The notes: generated from the sequence alone by a model not told the origin. 64,000 nt of DNA from Microbacterium sp. (GCF_017305435.1 NZ_JAFKIP010000002.1:62001-126000); one strand, 5' to 3'. Positions 42,898-52,168 are shown, counted from the first letter of the stretch. Program-made: numbers and translations.

Positions 42898-44489
42898 CAC
42901 TGGTACTCCTCGAGCTTCTTGGTCTGACGGAACGCGATCGCCGAGATGACGCCGACCACGATGAACACCAGGATCGACAGCGCGCTCGCGAGGCCGTAGT
43001 CGGCCTTGCCCCCCGAGACACCGGAGATGTCCCAGATGGCGGAGATCAGGATGTCTGTCGCGCCCAGCGCGTACGGAGCCCCGGGTATCGCGGGTCCGCC
43101 GTTGTTGAACATGTAGATGATCGTGAAGTTGTTGAAGCTGAACGCGAACGACGAGATCAGCAGGGGCGCGGTGGCGACGAGCACGAGGGGGAGGATGATG
43201 GAGCGGAGCTGGCGCGTGCGGCCGGCACCGTCGATGGACGCCGCTTCGAGCGCGTCCGCCGGAAGCGCCTGGATGGCGCCCGTGCAGACGAGGAAGTAGT
43301 ACGGGTACGTCAGCCAGACGTTGACGAAGAGCACCGCCAATCGGGCGAGCCACGGATCTCCGAGCCAGTCGATGGTCGCGCCGCCGAAGAACACCTGGTT
43401 GATGACGCCGAACTCGCTGTTGAACATGCCGCGGAACAGCAGCGCGGACATGAACGCGGGGAAGGCGTAGGGGAGGATGAACAGCGTCCGCAGGAGCTTC
43501 CGCCCCTTGACGCGCTCGTCGTTGAAGATGATCGCGAACAGCAGGCCCAGGGCGAACGGGATCGCGACCGACAGGAACGCCCAGACGAAGGTCCAGATCG
43601 TCACCATCGCGAGCGGCTGGAACATCGCCGGGTCGGTGAACAGGCGCGCGAAGTTGTCGAAGCCGACGTTGACCGTCCACCCGGTCGGGAGTGCCGTGCC
43701 GTCGTCCGCGACGAAATTGCCGCCGGCCGTGGCGCGGTAGACCGTGCCGGTCGCGGTATCGGTGATGGTCTGCGCCCCGGCATCCCAGGTCAACGTCGAG
43801 AGGTACACGGAGGCGCTCGTGGCGTCCCGGGTGCGCAGCGATCCGTCGTTCGGGTCGTCGGAGAGCGGGACGCGCAGGTCGATCACCCGCTGCTGCATCG
43901 CCTGGTCGCCGATGAGCTGGTTGCGGGGGACGATGGTCCAGCCGGGCACCTCCTTCGGTGCGCCGGCGCCGGAGGCGTCCCCGACCGCCTCGAGGGGCTG
44001 ATCCGCGGATCCCGCCTTGATCTCACCGTCGTCGACGATCGCGAAGCCGAGCTCGCCGCCGCGTTCGACGACGCTCAGCGGGTAGGTGGGGGAGCCCTCG
44101 ACGACGCGCTCGCCCTGCGCGAGAGCGGCCTGCACGGCCTGCTCCTGCGAGCCGACGTGGCCCGCGCCGTAGTTCGTGAAGGCGATGTACGCGGTGTAGC
44201 CGAAGATGAACACCTGGAACACGAGCAGGAACGCGAGCCCGGGCAGCAGATACTTGAGCGGCAGCGCACGCTTGGTGAAGTAGACGATGTCCGCTGCGAC
44301 GAGCAGGAGCACCGCCGCCGCGAGGATCAGCCAGGACTGCGCCTGGAAGGCGGCGAAGATGCCCATGAGGCCGAACGCGTTGATCACGGCCATGAGGAGG
44401 AGCTTCACGAGGAAGCCCCAGCCGATCCCCTGCCAGCGTCGGGCATGGGATTCGGTGCGGGTGTCGGGCCTCGGCTGCACGGCCGTCAT
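42897..44489 (-). CDS. malF: MalF-type ABC transporter permease
   Basis: 530 aa. The ATG at 44489 follows AAGGAG by 6 bases; an ATG two codons upstream touches the ribosome site and is less likely. Two N-terminal membrane segments, then a large external loop between about residues 95 and 290 (P2 loop, as in MalF), then the core permease with LPYAFPAFMSALLFRGMFN, EAASIDGAGRTRQLRSIILPLV (EAA loop) and FNNFTIIYMFNNGGP. It handles maltose/galactoside-like oligosaccharides with the neighbouring binding protein. The preceding malE-malF gap holds a strong hairpin. Confidence 0.93.
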   Translation of the reverse strand: MTAVQPRPDTRTESHARRWQGIGWGFLVKLLLMAVINAFGLMGIFAAFQAQSWLILAAAVLLLVAADIVYFTKRALPLKYLLPGLAFLLVFQVFIFGYTAYIAFTNYGAGHVGSQEQAVQAALAQGERVVEGSPTYPLSVVERGGELGFAIVDDGEIKAGSADQPLEAVGDASGAGAPKEVPGWTIVPRNQLIGDQAMQQRVIDLRVPLSDDPNDGSLRTRDATSASVYLSTLTWDAGAQTITDTATGTVYRATAGGNFVADDGTALPTGWTVNVGFDNFARLFTDPAMFQPLAMVTIWTFVWAFLSVAIPFALGLLFAIIFNDERVKGRKLLRTLFILPYAFPAFMSALLFRGMFNSEFGVINQVFFGGATIDWLGDPWLARLAVLFVNVWLTYPYYFLVCTGAIQALPADALEAASIDGAGRTRQLRSIILPLVLVATAPLLISSFAFSFNNFTIIYMFNNGGPAIPGAPYALGATDILISAIWDISGVSGGKADYGLASALSILVFIVVGVISAIAFRQTKKLEEYQ

Positions 44490-44524
44490 GGTCATCTCCT
44501 TCGATGAAGGTCCAGAGGAGGGGT

Positions 44525-44556
44525 CCGAGGGCGGGCGAGCGGACGCCCGCCCTCGG
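44525..44556. repeat. intra-operon hairpin between malE and malF
   Basis: CCGAGGGCGGGCG (44525-44537) and its exact complement (44544-44556) form a 13-bp stem with a 6-base loop. It begins 6 bases after the malE stop on the minus strand. Lacking a T-run, it probably stabilises the malE end or partly stops transcription, giving more binding protein than permease, as with REP sequences after malE in E. coli. Confidence 0.65.
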
Positions 44557-44562
44557 AGGGGA

Positions 44563-45801
44563 TCAGCCGATCGCGGCCTGGAGGTCGCTGACCATCTTCT
44601 GCCACGTCGACGCGGGGTCGGCGCCCTTGATGATCTGCACCTGGGCGGCGTTCCAGAGGTCCCAGACCGAGCCCATCTCGGGGATGTTCGGCATCGGGAC
44701 GCCGGTCTTCGCCGATGCGACGAACCCGGCGATGATCGGGTCGGAGGAGACCTCGTCGGCGAGCGCCGTCCATGCCGGGATGCGCGGGTCGGCCTCGTAC
44801 AGCGCCTTCTGCGCGTCGTAGGTCGCGAGGTACTTGGTGAGGAACTCCTGGGCCACCAGCGCGTTCTTCGACTGCGAGGAGATGTAGAAGCCCTGCACGC
44901 CGACGAACGGCGCGGCGGTCTCGCCACCCGCGGACGGGATCGGGTTGACCTTCACCTTCACGCCCTGCGCCGTCAGTGTCTCGATCGCCCACGGACCCTG
45001 GATCGTGTACGCGGCCTGGCCGGACGCGAACAGCTCGTTGTTGGTGTCGTAGTCGATCGTCGTGGAGAGGAAGCCGGTGCCGGTCTCGCCGTTCGCGCCG
45101 AGCCACGCCGCGAACGCGTCGCCCGCCGCTCCGCCCATGCCGACCTCGCTCGTGTAGCTGCCCGAGTCGTCCTGGACGAACACCGGGGCGCCGAAGGACG
45201 TCTGGAAGCCGTACATCGTGTAGGCGTCGCCCGTCTGGCCGGCCGTGTTGATGACGAACGGGCGGGCGGCCCCGGCATCCTGCGCCTTCTTGATCATGTC
45301 GTCGAAGGTCGCCGGAGCGTCTTCGCCGACGAGGCCCGTGTTCTGCACGAGTGCGATCGTCTCGAGCGAGTACGGCAGCGCGTACAGCTGGCCGTCGTAG
45401 GTGAACGCGTCGAGGGAGACCTTCTCGAAGTTGCTCGCGACGTCGCCGAGGTCGATCGTCGAGACGACGCCGGCCTGCACGAGGCTGCCGAGCCAGTCGT
45501 GGGCGCCGATCGTGATGTCGGGACCCTCTCCGGTCGGGACCTGGTTGGTGAAGTCCGTGCGGATGTCCTCGAAGTTCTTCTGGACGAGCTCGATCTTGCC
45601 GCCGGTCTCGTCCTCGAACGCCTTGGCGGCCGCCTCGATGGCCGGCTTGCGGTTCTCGTCGGTCCAGATCGTCAGGGTGACGCCCGACGCGTCGATGGCG
45701 TCGCCATCGCCGGAGGGCGCTGTGGTCGTGCCGCCGGAGCAGCCGGCGAGCAGAACGGTGGTCGCGGCCAGGGCGGCCACGCCGATGCCCATCTTGCGCA
45801 T
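44563..45801 (-). CDS. malE: MalE-type sugar-binding lipoprotein
   Basis: 412 aa. Lipoprotein signal ends in LLAGC with Cys21, followed by a Gly/Ser/Thr linker. Family 1 solute-binding core: VTLTIWTDENRKPAIEAAAKAFEDETGGKIELV, DITIGAHDWLGSLVQAGV, YALPYSLETIALVQN, AAYTIQGPWAIE and GVQGFYISSQSKN. Strong resemblance to MalE-type maltodextrin/galactoside receptors. The ATG at 45801 follows AAGGAAG. Between the beta-galactosidase gene upstream and malF downstream, so the sugar is likely a beta-galactoside or galactooligosaccharide rather than maltose. Confidence 0.93.
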   Translation of the reverse strand: MRKMGIGVAALAATTVLLAGCSGGTTTAPSGDGDAIDASGVTLTIWTDENRKPAIEAAAKAFEDETGGKIELVQKNFEDIRTDFTNQVPTGEGPDITIGAHDWLGSLVQAGVVSTIDLGDVASNFEKVSLDAFTYDGQLYALPYSLETIALVQNTGLVGEDAPATFDDMIKKAQDAGAARPFVINTAGQTGDAYTMYGFQTSFGAPVFVQDDSGSYTSEVGMGGAAGDAFAAWLGANGETGTGFLSTTIDYDTNNELFASGQAAYTIQGPWAIETLTAQGVKVKVNPIPSAGGETAAPFVGVQGFYISSQSKNALVAQEFLTKYLATYDAQKALYEADPRIPAWTALADEVSSDPIIAGFVASAKTGVPMPNIPEMGSVWDLWNAAQVQIIKGADPASTWQKMVSDLQAAIG

Positions 45802-45830
45802 GTTCTTCCTTCTTCCTTGGTGGGGTGTTT

Positions 45831-47852
45831 CTACTGCTGTTCCTGCTGCGGGTGCGATGTGCGGACGACGGCGACGGCGCCGGCTTCCACCGTGAGCACA
45901 CCCTCGAGGTCCGCCTGCGCGAGCAGATCGGTCCCCGACATCTCGAGCGAGACGCGCTCGCCGGAGTGGTTGATGACGACGCGATAGTCGGCGTCGGCTC
46001 CGCGGCGCGTGATCGCCTCGACTCCCGCCGGGAGTCCGGCGGGACGGAGGCCGGCGTCGCGGTAGACGGATGCCAGGATCGCCGCGAGTCCCGCGGCATC
46101 CGGCCGCGTGCTGACGTACCAGCCGACGCCGTCGCCGTGCACGTTGCGCGTCACGGCGGCGCCGCCGGCGGCGGGGCCGGCGGTGTACGCGGCGCGCACC
46201 TCGGCGGACGTCACGACGAGGTCTTCCTGCCAGACGTCCACCGCGAGCGCTGCGCCGTCGAGGACGATCTCGCCGGCCTGGGAGTGACGCAACGGCAGGT
46301 GCTCCTCGACACGTACGCCGAGGGCCGGCTCGAGGGGCGCGCCGAAGCCACCCGGGTGGACCGCGTCGTTCTCGTCGACGACGGCCGAGAAGAACGACGT
46401 GACGAGCACACCGCCGGAGGCGACGTAGGCGGTGAGGTTCGCGGCATCCGCCGCGCTCAGGAGGTACTGCGCCGGCGCGATGACGAGCCGGTACGGCGAC
46501 AGGTCGTGCGAGGGAAGGGCGAAGTCGACCGTGATGCCGTCGCGCCACAGCCGTTCGTAGTAGGCGCGGACACGCTCGGAGTGGTCGAGGTCCTCGCTCG
46601 GGCGCCACTCGAGGCCCTGCGCCCAGAACGACTCGAAGTCCCACAGAATCGCGACGTCGGCCACGACGCGTGAACCCCGCACCTCGCCGAGACGCCCGAG
46701 GTCGCCGCCGAGGGCCGTCACCTCGCGGAAGACGCGCGACGACGTGCCCGCGTGCGGGATCATCGCGGAGTGGAACTTCTCCGCACCGGAGCGCGATGCG
46801 CGCCACTGGAAGAACAGGATGCCGTCGGCGCCGCGGCCGAGATGGGAGAAGGAGTTCCGGGCCATCTCGCCGGCACGCTTGGCGATGTTGCGCGGCTGCC
46901 AGTTGACCGCCGACGTCGAATGCTCCATGAGGATCCAGGGGGCCCCGCGCCCGACCGAGCGGGTGAGGTCGGCTGCGATCGCGAGTCCGATCTCGGCATC
47001 CTCGTCGGCGGCCCAGAGATAGTGGTCGTCCGACACGACATCGACCTCCGCGGCCCACTTCCACAGGTCGCAGCCGCCATGCTGATTGGCCATGAAGTTC
47101 GTCGTGATCGGGCGGTCGCTGTGCGCGCGAATCGCGTCGCGCTCGGCGATGAAGCACGCGCGCAGCTGGTCGTCGGTGAAGCGTGCGAAGTCGAGGAGTT
47201 GAGCGGGGTTGATCGTGCTGGGAGCGGTGGCCGGCGCGCCGATGTGGTCCCACTCGCCGTAGTGCTGGCCCCAGAACGCGGTGCCCCAGGCCGCGTTGAG
47301 CGCATCGAGCGTGCCGTAGCGGCGCTCGAGCCAGCGTCGCCACTCGCGGACGGCGTGCGGGGAGAAGTCCTCGCCGACCGGGACGCCGTACTCGTTGTGC
47401 ACGTGCCAGAGGACGACGGCAGGGTGATCGCCGTAACGCGCGGCGAGGGCGGTCGCGATGCGCACGGATGCCTCGCGGTACGCCGGGGCGGAATGCGACG
47501 CCATCCCGCGCGCCCCGAATCCGAGGGGCACACCGTCGCGGGTGACGGCGCGCGCGTCCGGGTGGTTCGCGAAGAACCACGCGGGCGGGGAGGCGGTCGG
47601 AGTGCCGAGGTCGACGCGGATGCCGTTGGCGTGCAGGAGCGCGATGACCTCGTCGAGCCAGGTGAAGTCGAACTCACCCTCCCGGACCTCGATCAGACCC
47701 CACGCGAAGATCCCGATGCTGACGAGATTCACGCCCGCCTCGCGCATGAGTGCGACATCCTCGTCCCAGACGTCGCGCGGCCACTGCTCCGGCGTGTAAT
47801 CGCCGCCGAACGCGATGCCGGGGAGGTCGGGCCAGCGGGGGGTCGCATGCAT
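45831..47852 (-). CDS. GH42 beta-galactosidase
   Basis: 673 aa. Glycoside hydrolase family 42: TIM barrel from PGIAFGGDYTPEQWP, with acid/base Glu154 in WHVHNEYGVPV and nucleophile Glu310 in WILMEHSTSAVNW. The trimerisation domain follows (SAADAANLTAYVASGGVLVTSFFS), then a C-terminal beta-domain. No signal peptide, so it works in the cytoplasm on imported galactosides, releasing galactose. First gene of the operon with malE-malF-malG. Its promoter region holds a perfect 20-base operator, and the LacI gene reads away from it. Confidence 0.95.
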   Translation of the reverse strand: MHATPRWPDLPGIAFGGDYTPEQWPRDVWDEDVALMREAGVNLVSIGIFAWGLIEVREGEFDFTWLDEVIALLHANGIRVDLGTPTASPPAWFFANHPDARAVTRDGVPLGFGARGMASHSAPAYREASVRIATALAARYGDHPAVVLWHVHNEYGVPVGEDFSPHAVREWRRWLERRYGTLDALNAAWGTAFWGQHYGEWDHIGAPATAPSTINPAQLLDFARFTDDQLRACFIAERDAIRAHSDRPITTNFMANQHGGCDLWKWAAEVDVVSDDHYLWAADEDAEIGLAIAADLTRSVGRGAPWILMEHSTSAVNWQPRNIAKRAGEMARNSFSHLGRGADGILFFQWRASRSGAEKFHSAMIPHAGTSSRVFREVTALGGDLGRLGEVRGSRVVADVAILWDFESFWAQGLEWRPSEDLDHSERVRAYYERLWRDGITVDFALPSHDLSPYRLVIAPAQYLLSAADAANLTAYVASGGVLVTSFFSAVVDENDAVHPGGFGAPLEPALGVRVEEHLPLRHSQAGEIVLDGAALAVDVWQEDLVVTSAEVRAAYTAGPAAGGAAVTRNVHGDGVGWYVSTRPDAAGLAAILASVYRDAGLRPAGLPAGVEAITRRGADADYRVVINHSGERVSLEMSGTDLLAQADLEGVLTVEAGAVAVVRTSHPQQEQQ

Positions 47853-47883
47853 CGAGATCGGTTCCTCATCGTCCGTGTGTCAA

Positions 47884-47903
47884 GGCTGTGACCTGTCACA
47901 GCC
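47884..47903. promoter_or_regulatory. LacI-type operator of the galactosidase operon
   Basis: GGCTGTGACCTGTCACAGCC is a perfect palindrome with 9-bp arms. It lies 32 bases before the galactosidase start, just downstream of a plausible -10 (TATCAT), where a bound repressor would block initiation or elongation. Confidence 0.75.
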
Positions 47904-47912
47904 GTTGCGACG

Positions 47913-47918
47913 ATGATA
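47913..47918 (-). promoter_or_regulatory. probable -10 of the galactosidase operon
   Basis: TATCAT on the minus strand with TCGACG 16 bases upstream as a poor -35. The start point would fall next to the operator at 47884-47903. Confidence 0.4.
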
Positions 47919-47957
47919 CGCACGGCGATACTGCCGTCGACGGCTTCGTTATCGAAC

Positions 47958-47971
47958 TGTGACCGGTCCCA
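47958..47971. promoter_or_regulatory. second LacI-type operator, at the regulator's own promoter
   Basis: TGTGACCGGTCCCA differs in one arm position from the TGTGACCNGTCACA core of the first operator. It covers the -35 region of the LacI gene, whose -10 begins at 47982, fitting autoregulation. Centre-to-centre distance between the sites is 71 bases. Confidence 0.6.
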
Positions 47972-47981
47972 GGTGGGGGTA

Positions 47982-47987
47982 TAGAGT
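47982..47987 (+). promoter_or_regulatory. leaderless -10 element for the LacI gene
   Basis: TAGAGT exactly 6 bases before the GTG at 47994. Confidence 0.6.
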
Positions 47988-47993
47988 CTCGTC

Positions 47994-49007
47994 GTGGCAT
48001 CCGCGAACACTCCCCGCAAGCCGACCATCCGCGATGTCGCGCGGGTCGCCGGGGTGTCGCACGGCACGGTGTCCCGGTACCTCAACGGCGGTCACTGGGT
48101 GTCACCCGATGCACGGTCGGCCGTCGAGGATGCGATCCGCACGACGGGCTACACGACGAACCACGCCGCGCGCAGCCTCGCGACGGGGAAGTCCGGGTCG
48201 ATCGCGTTCCTCCTCACCGAGCCGCAGCATCTGCTGTTCTCCGACCCGACGTTCGCGCTGCTGCTGCGCGGGGCGACCGAGGCGCTCGCGGAGCGGTCGA
48301 TGACTCTCGTGCTGCTCATCGCCGACACCGAGCAGGAGCAGGCCAACGTCGAGCGATTCGTGCGTGCCGGGCACGTCGACGGGGTGCTGCTGGTGTCGTC
48401 GCACGAGTCGGACTCGCTGCTCGCATCGCTCGTCGACGCGGGCGTCCCGGTGGTCTGCACGGGCATCCCGCTCGGCCGCGGGGCATCCGTACCGAACGTC
48501 TCGGTGGACGAGGTCGCCTCGGCGCGCATGATGACCCGCTACCTCCTCGAGCGCGGGCACGAGCGCATCGCGCTCATCACGGGGCCGAACGACACCCCAG
48601 GCGGACGCTTCCGGCTGGTCGGATTCCGTGAGGAGCTCGGCGACCGCTTCGACGAGACCCTCGTCGAGCAGGGGAGCTACGAGCGCGCCAGCGGGGATGC
48701 CGCGATGACGCGCCTGCTCGAACGCGCGCCCGACATCGACGCGGTCTTCGCCGCGAGCGACGTGATGGCGGTCGGCGCGATCGAGGCGCTGCGCCGAGCC
48801 GGCCGACGCGTGCCCGACGACGTCGCCGTGGCGGGCTTCGACGATTCCGGCCTCGCCGAGACCCACACCCCGCCGCTCACGACCGTGCGACAGCCCTGGT
48901 CGGAGATCAGCTCGACGATGGTCGACATGGTGCTCGACGTCGTCGATGGGCGGCCTCGCGACGCCGTCATCCTGCCGACGACGCTCGTCGTCCGCGCCAC
49001 CGCGTAA
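47994..49007 (+). CDS. LacI family regulator of the galactosidase operon
   Basis: 337 aa. Helix-turn-helix TIRDVARVAGVSHGTVSRYLN near residues 9-29, then the hinge HAARSLATGKSG and a sugar-binding domain (IAFLLTEPQHLLF, VDGVLLVSSHESDS, DIDAVFAASDVMAVGAIEALRRAGRRVPDDVAVAGFDD). Divergent from the GH42/transporter operon with two related operators between them, so it is the probable repressor, released by a galactoside. GTG start, leaderless. Confidence 0.93.
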   Translation: MASANTPRKPTIRDVARVAGVSHGTVSRYLNGGHWVSPDARSAVEDAIRTTGYTTNHAARSLATGKSGSIAFLLTEPQHLLFSDPTFALLLRGATEALAERSMTLVLLIADTEQEQANVERFVRAGHVDGVLLVSSHESDSLLASLVDAGVPVVCTGIPLGRGASVPNVSVDEVASARMMTRYLLERGHERIALITGPNDTPGGRFRLVGFREELGDRFDETLVEQGSYERASGDAAMTRLLERAPDIDAVFAASDVMAVGAIEALRRAGRRVPDDVAVAGFDDSGLAETHTPPLTTVRQPWSEISSTMVDMVLDVVDGRPRDAVILPTTLVVRATA

Positions 49008-49138
49008 CGACGCGCGCATCTCGGGCGTGGTCGCCGGGTCGGTGGGGTGCGACGCAAGAGGCCGGGTCGGCCACTGCGCCCCGGCATGCGCGGGTGCCCG
49101 CCGTCGACACACGCACGGCGCGCGGTGACCGCCCCACC

Positions 49139-49144
49139 TAGAAT
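49139..49144 (+). promoter_or_regulatory. leaderless -10 element for metG
   Basis: TAGAAT, the closest to TATAAT of these sites, 6 bases before the GTG at 49151. Confidence 0.65.
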
Positions 49145-49150
49145 CGATGG

Positions 49151-50716
49151 GTGAGCACCGGCGACTCCTTCTACATCACGACCCCGATCTACTATCCGTC
49201 CGATCTTCCGCACATCGGCCACGGATACACGACGGTCGCCGTCGACGCGCTCGCGCGCTGGCACCGCCAAGCGGGCGATGACACCTGGATGCTCACCGGC
49301 ACCGACGAGCACGGCCAGAAGATGCTCCGTGCCGCCGCGGCCAACGGCGTGACGCCGCAGGAGTGGGTCGACAAGCTCGTGACCGAGTCCTGGTTCCCGC
49401 TTCTGGAGACCCTCGACGTCGCCAACGACGATTTCATCCGCACCACGCAGCCCCGCCACGAGGAGCGCGTGCAGGAGTTCGTGAAGGCGCTCTACGACCG
49501 CGGCTACATCTACGCGGGCGAGTACGAGGCGCTGTACTGCGTCGGCTGTGAGGAATTCAAGCCCGAGGCCGAGATCGTCGACGGGACGGGCGCCTTCGAG
49601 GGACTCAAGGTCTGCGCCATCCACTCGAAGCCGCTTGAGCTGCTGCAGGAGAAGAACTACTTCTTCAAGCTGAGCGAGTTCCAGGAACGGCTCCTGGAGC
49701 TCTACAAGACCGAACCCGACTTCGTGCGGCCCGAGTCGGCGCGCAACGAGGTCGTCTCGTTCGTCCGGTCGGGCCTGAAGGACCTGTCGATCTCGCGGTC
49801 GGCGTTCGACTGGGGCATCACGGTGCCGTGGGACCCGTCGCACGTCATCTACGTGTGGGTCGACGCGCTGCTGAACTATGCGACCGCCGTCGGCTACGGC
49901 ACCGATCCCGAGCAGTTCGCGCGCCGGTGGCCCGCGTACCACATCGTCGGCAAGGACATCCTGCGGTTCCACGCCGTCATCTGGCCCGCGATGCTCATGG
50001 CGGCAGGCCTCGACGTGCCCCGCGGGGTCTTCGCGCACGGCTGGCTGCTCGTCGGCGGCGAGAAGATGTCGAAGTCGAAGCTCACCGGCATCGCGCCGAC
50101 GGAGATCACCGACACGTTCGGGTCGGATGCCTACCGGTTCTACTTCCTCTCCGCGATCGCCTTCGGGCAGGACGGTTCGTTCTCTTGGGAGGACCTCTCG
50201 GCCCGGTACCAGGCGGAGCTCGCGAACGGATTCGGCAACCTCGCCTTACGCACCACCGCGATGATCGAGAAGTACTTCGAAGGCGTGGTGCCCCCGGCAT
50301 CCGCCTACACGGACGGTGACCTCGTCATTCAACAGACCGTCGCGGATGCCGCCGCCGCGGCCGATCAGGCGATGGAGCGCTTCCGCCCCGACGAGGCGAT
50401 CGCGGCGATCTGGACGATCGTCGACGCCCTCAACGGCTACATCACCGACAACGAGCCCTGGGCACTGGCGAAGGACGACGCGCAACGGGCGCGCCTCGGC
50501 ACCGTGCTCTACACGGCTGCGGAGGGGCTCCGTGCCCTCGCGGTGCTCCTGAGCCCGTTCATGCCGCAGGCCACCGCCAAGCTCTGGATCGCGCTCGGGC
50601 ACGCGGGACGCCTCGTGGACCAGCCGATCCGTGATGCGGGCGCCTGGGGTGTCCTGGTCCCCGGAACGTCGGTCAACGGCCTCGCCCCGCTGTTCCCGCG
50701 CATCGAGCAGGCCTGA
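49151..50716 (+). CDS. metG: methionyl-tRNA synthetase
   Basis: 521 aa. Class I synthetase: HIGH-type motif PHIGHGYTT, KMSKS motif GGEKMSKSKLTG at residues about 300-311, LYCVGCEEFKPEAEIV with zinc-type cysteines, and an anticodon-binding helical domain (ALNGYITDNEPWALAKDD). There is no C-terminal tRNA-binding dimer domain, which gives the short actinobacterial form. GTG start at 49151, leaderless. Followed after 5 bases by tatD and then a Nudix gene, forming one unit. Confidence 0.97.
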   Translation: MSTGDSFYITTPIYYPSDLPHIGHGYTTVAVDALARWHRQAGDDTWMLTGTDEHGQKMLRAAAANGVTPQEWVDKLVTESWFPLLETLDVANDDFIRTTQPRHEERVQEFVKALYDRGYIYAGEYEALYCVGCEEFKPEAEIVDGTGAFEGLKVCAIHSKPLELLQEKNYFFKLSEFQERLLELYKTEPDFVRPESARNEVVSFVRSGLKDLSISRSAFDWGITVPWDPSHVIYVWVDALLNYATAVGYGTDPEQFARRWPAYHIVGKDILRFHAVIWPAMLMAAGLDVPRGVFAHGWLLVGGEKMSKSKLTGIAPTEITDTFGSDAYRFYFLSAIAFGQDGSFSWEDLSARYQAELANGFGNLALRTTAMIEKYFEGVVPPASAYTDGDLVIQQTVADAAAAADQAMERFRPDEAIAAIWTIVDALNGYITDNEPWALAKDDAQRARLGTVLYTAAEGLRALAVLLSPFMPQATAKLWIALGHAGRLVDQPIRDAGAWGVLVPGTSVNGLAPLFPRIEQA

Positions 50717-50721
50717 CACGC

Positions 50722-51609
50722 ATGAGCGACGCCGCCGACCCCTCCACCTATGTGCGGCAGCGGGAGAAGGGTGCGCGCGACCTCTCGTACCCGGTCTCGC
50801 CGCCGCCGCTGAGCGTGCCGGTCTACGACAACCACGCGCACCTCGAGATCGAGGACGGCGGTGGGATGTCGCTCGACGAGCAGCTGCTGCGCGCCGGCGA
50901 GGTCGGGGTCGCCGGTGTCGTGCAGGCGGGTGGCGACATCGAGTCGAGCAGGTGGTCGGCGTGGGCCGCGGCGTCCCATCCGCGCGTTCTCGCCGCCGTC
51001 GCGATCCACCCGAACGAGGCCCCGGCGTATGCCGCGCAGGGAATGCTCGACGAGGCCATTGCGGTCATCGATGAGCTGGCCGCCGAGCCGCGTGTGCGAG
51101 CGATCGGGGAGACGGGGCTCGACTTCTTCCGCACCGAGGGAGAGGGGCTGCCCGCGCAATTCGAGAGCTTCGAAGCCCACATCGCACTGGCGAAGAAGCA
51201 CGACATCGCGATGCAGATCCACGACCGCGACGCGCACGACGCCGTCCTGGAGACCCTCGAGCGCGTCGGCGCCCCGGAGCGCACCGTCTTCCACTGCTTC
51301 TCCGGCGACGAGGCGATGGCCCGCATCGCGGCGGACCGCGGCTACTGGTTGAGCTTCGCCGGCAACGTGACGTTCAAGAACGCGCAGAACCTGCGCGACG
51401 CGCTCGCCGTGACCCCCCGCGAGCGGATCCTCGTCGAGACGGATGCCCCGTTCCTCACTCCCGCTCCGTTCCGCGGCCGCCCCAACGCGCCGTACCTCGT
51501 GCCGGTGACGGTGCGCTTCATGGCCGAAGAGCTCGGGATGCCGCTCGACGAGCTGTGCGCGCAGATCGCCGCGAACACGCTCGAGGTCTACGGGGCGTTC
51601 GAGGACTGA
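50722..51609 (+). CDS. tatD: TatD family metal-dependent hydrolase
   Basis: 295 aa. TatD-type DNase: HAH metal pair in YDNHAHLEIEDGGG, AVAIHPNEA, AIGETGLDFF with the bridging Glu, AMQIHDRDAHD, VFHCFSGDEAMA and ILVETDAPFLTP with the catalytic Asp. About 35 extra N-terminal residues precede the barrel. The family acts as 3'-5' DNA exonuclease or in DNA repair and quality control. Position after metG is a common actinobacterial order. The ATG at 50722 follows the metG stop by 5 bases. Confidence 0.93.
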   Translation: MSDAADPSTYVRQREKGARDLSYPVSPPPLSVPVYDNHAHLEIEDGGGMSLDEQLLRAGEVGVAGVVQAGGDIESSRWSAWAAASHPRVLAAVAIHPNEAPAYAAQGMLDEAIAVIDELAAEPRVRAIGETGLDFFRTEGEGLPAQFESFEAHIALAKKHDIAMQIHDRDAHDAVLETLERVGAPERTVFHCFSGDEAMARIAADRGYWLSFAGNVTFKNAQNLRDALAVTPRERILVETDAPFLTPAPFRGRPNAPYLVPVTVRFMAEELGMPLDELCAQIAANTLEVYGAFED

Positions 51610-51611
51610 TC

Positions 51612-52124
51612 GTGGCGGGCGACGAGCTCTGGGACCTCACCGACGAGTCTGGGGCCGCGATCGGGCGGACGCATCGACGCGCCGATCCGGTGCCGGCGGG
51701 GTTGTTCCACGTCGTGGCATCCGTCTGCGTCGTGCGGGGTGACGGGCTCGTGCTCATGTCGCGGCGAGCCGCGATCAAGGACTGGCCGTTGAGCTGGGAG
51801 CTGCCTGCCGGCAGCATCCTGGCGGGCGAGTCCAGTGCGGAGGGCGCGAGCCGCGAGCTCGCCGAGGAGGTCGGCGTGCGAATCCTGCCTGCGTCGCTGG
51901 TCCCGGTCGGGCGCGTCCGGGAGGAGTCGGCGCTGTTCGATTTGTATGTCGCGCGTGCCGACGGCACACCTGCGATCACGATCGACCCCGAGGAAGTGTG
52001 CGAAAGCGCATGGGTGCCCCTGGAACAGCTCTTCGCGCGCGCCGCGCGGAATGAGATGGCCGGCCCGTGGGTCTCCCGCCTCGACCGGCTCGGGGACACG
52101 CTGCGGGCGGCCGTGCGGGTCTAG
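51612..52124 (+). CDS. Nudix hydrolase
   Basis: 170 aa from the GTG at 51612, 2 bases after tatD; an upstream frame extension lies inside tatD. The full Nudix box is GSILAGESSAEGASRELAEEVGV (G-x5-E-x7-RE-x-x-EE-x-G), which binds Mg2+. N-terminal DESGAAIGRTHRRADP resembles the IDI-like/YfcD Nudix group, whose members hydrolyse nucleoside diphosphate-linked compounds. Substrate unknown. Last gene of the unit. Confidence 0.9.
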   Translation: MAGDELWDLTDESGAAIGRTHRRADPVPAGLFHVVASVCVVRGDGLVLMSRRAAIKDWPLSWELPAGSILAGESSAEGASRELAEEVGVRILPASLVPVGRVREESALFDLYVARADGTPAITIDPEEVCESAWVPLEQLFARAARNEMAGPWVSRLDRLGDTLRAAVRV

Positions 52125-52168
52125 CAAAGGGCCAGCGATCTCGGGCTGGCGGGCTCGGGAGGACTTCT

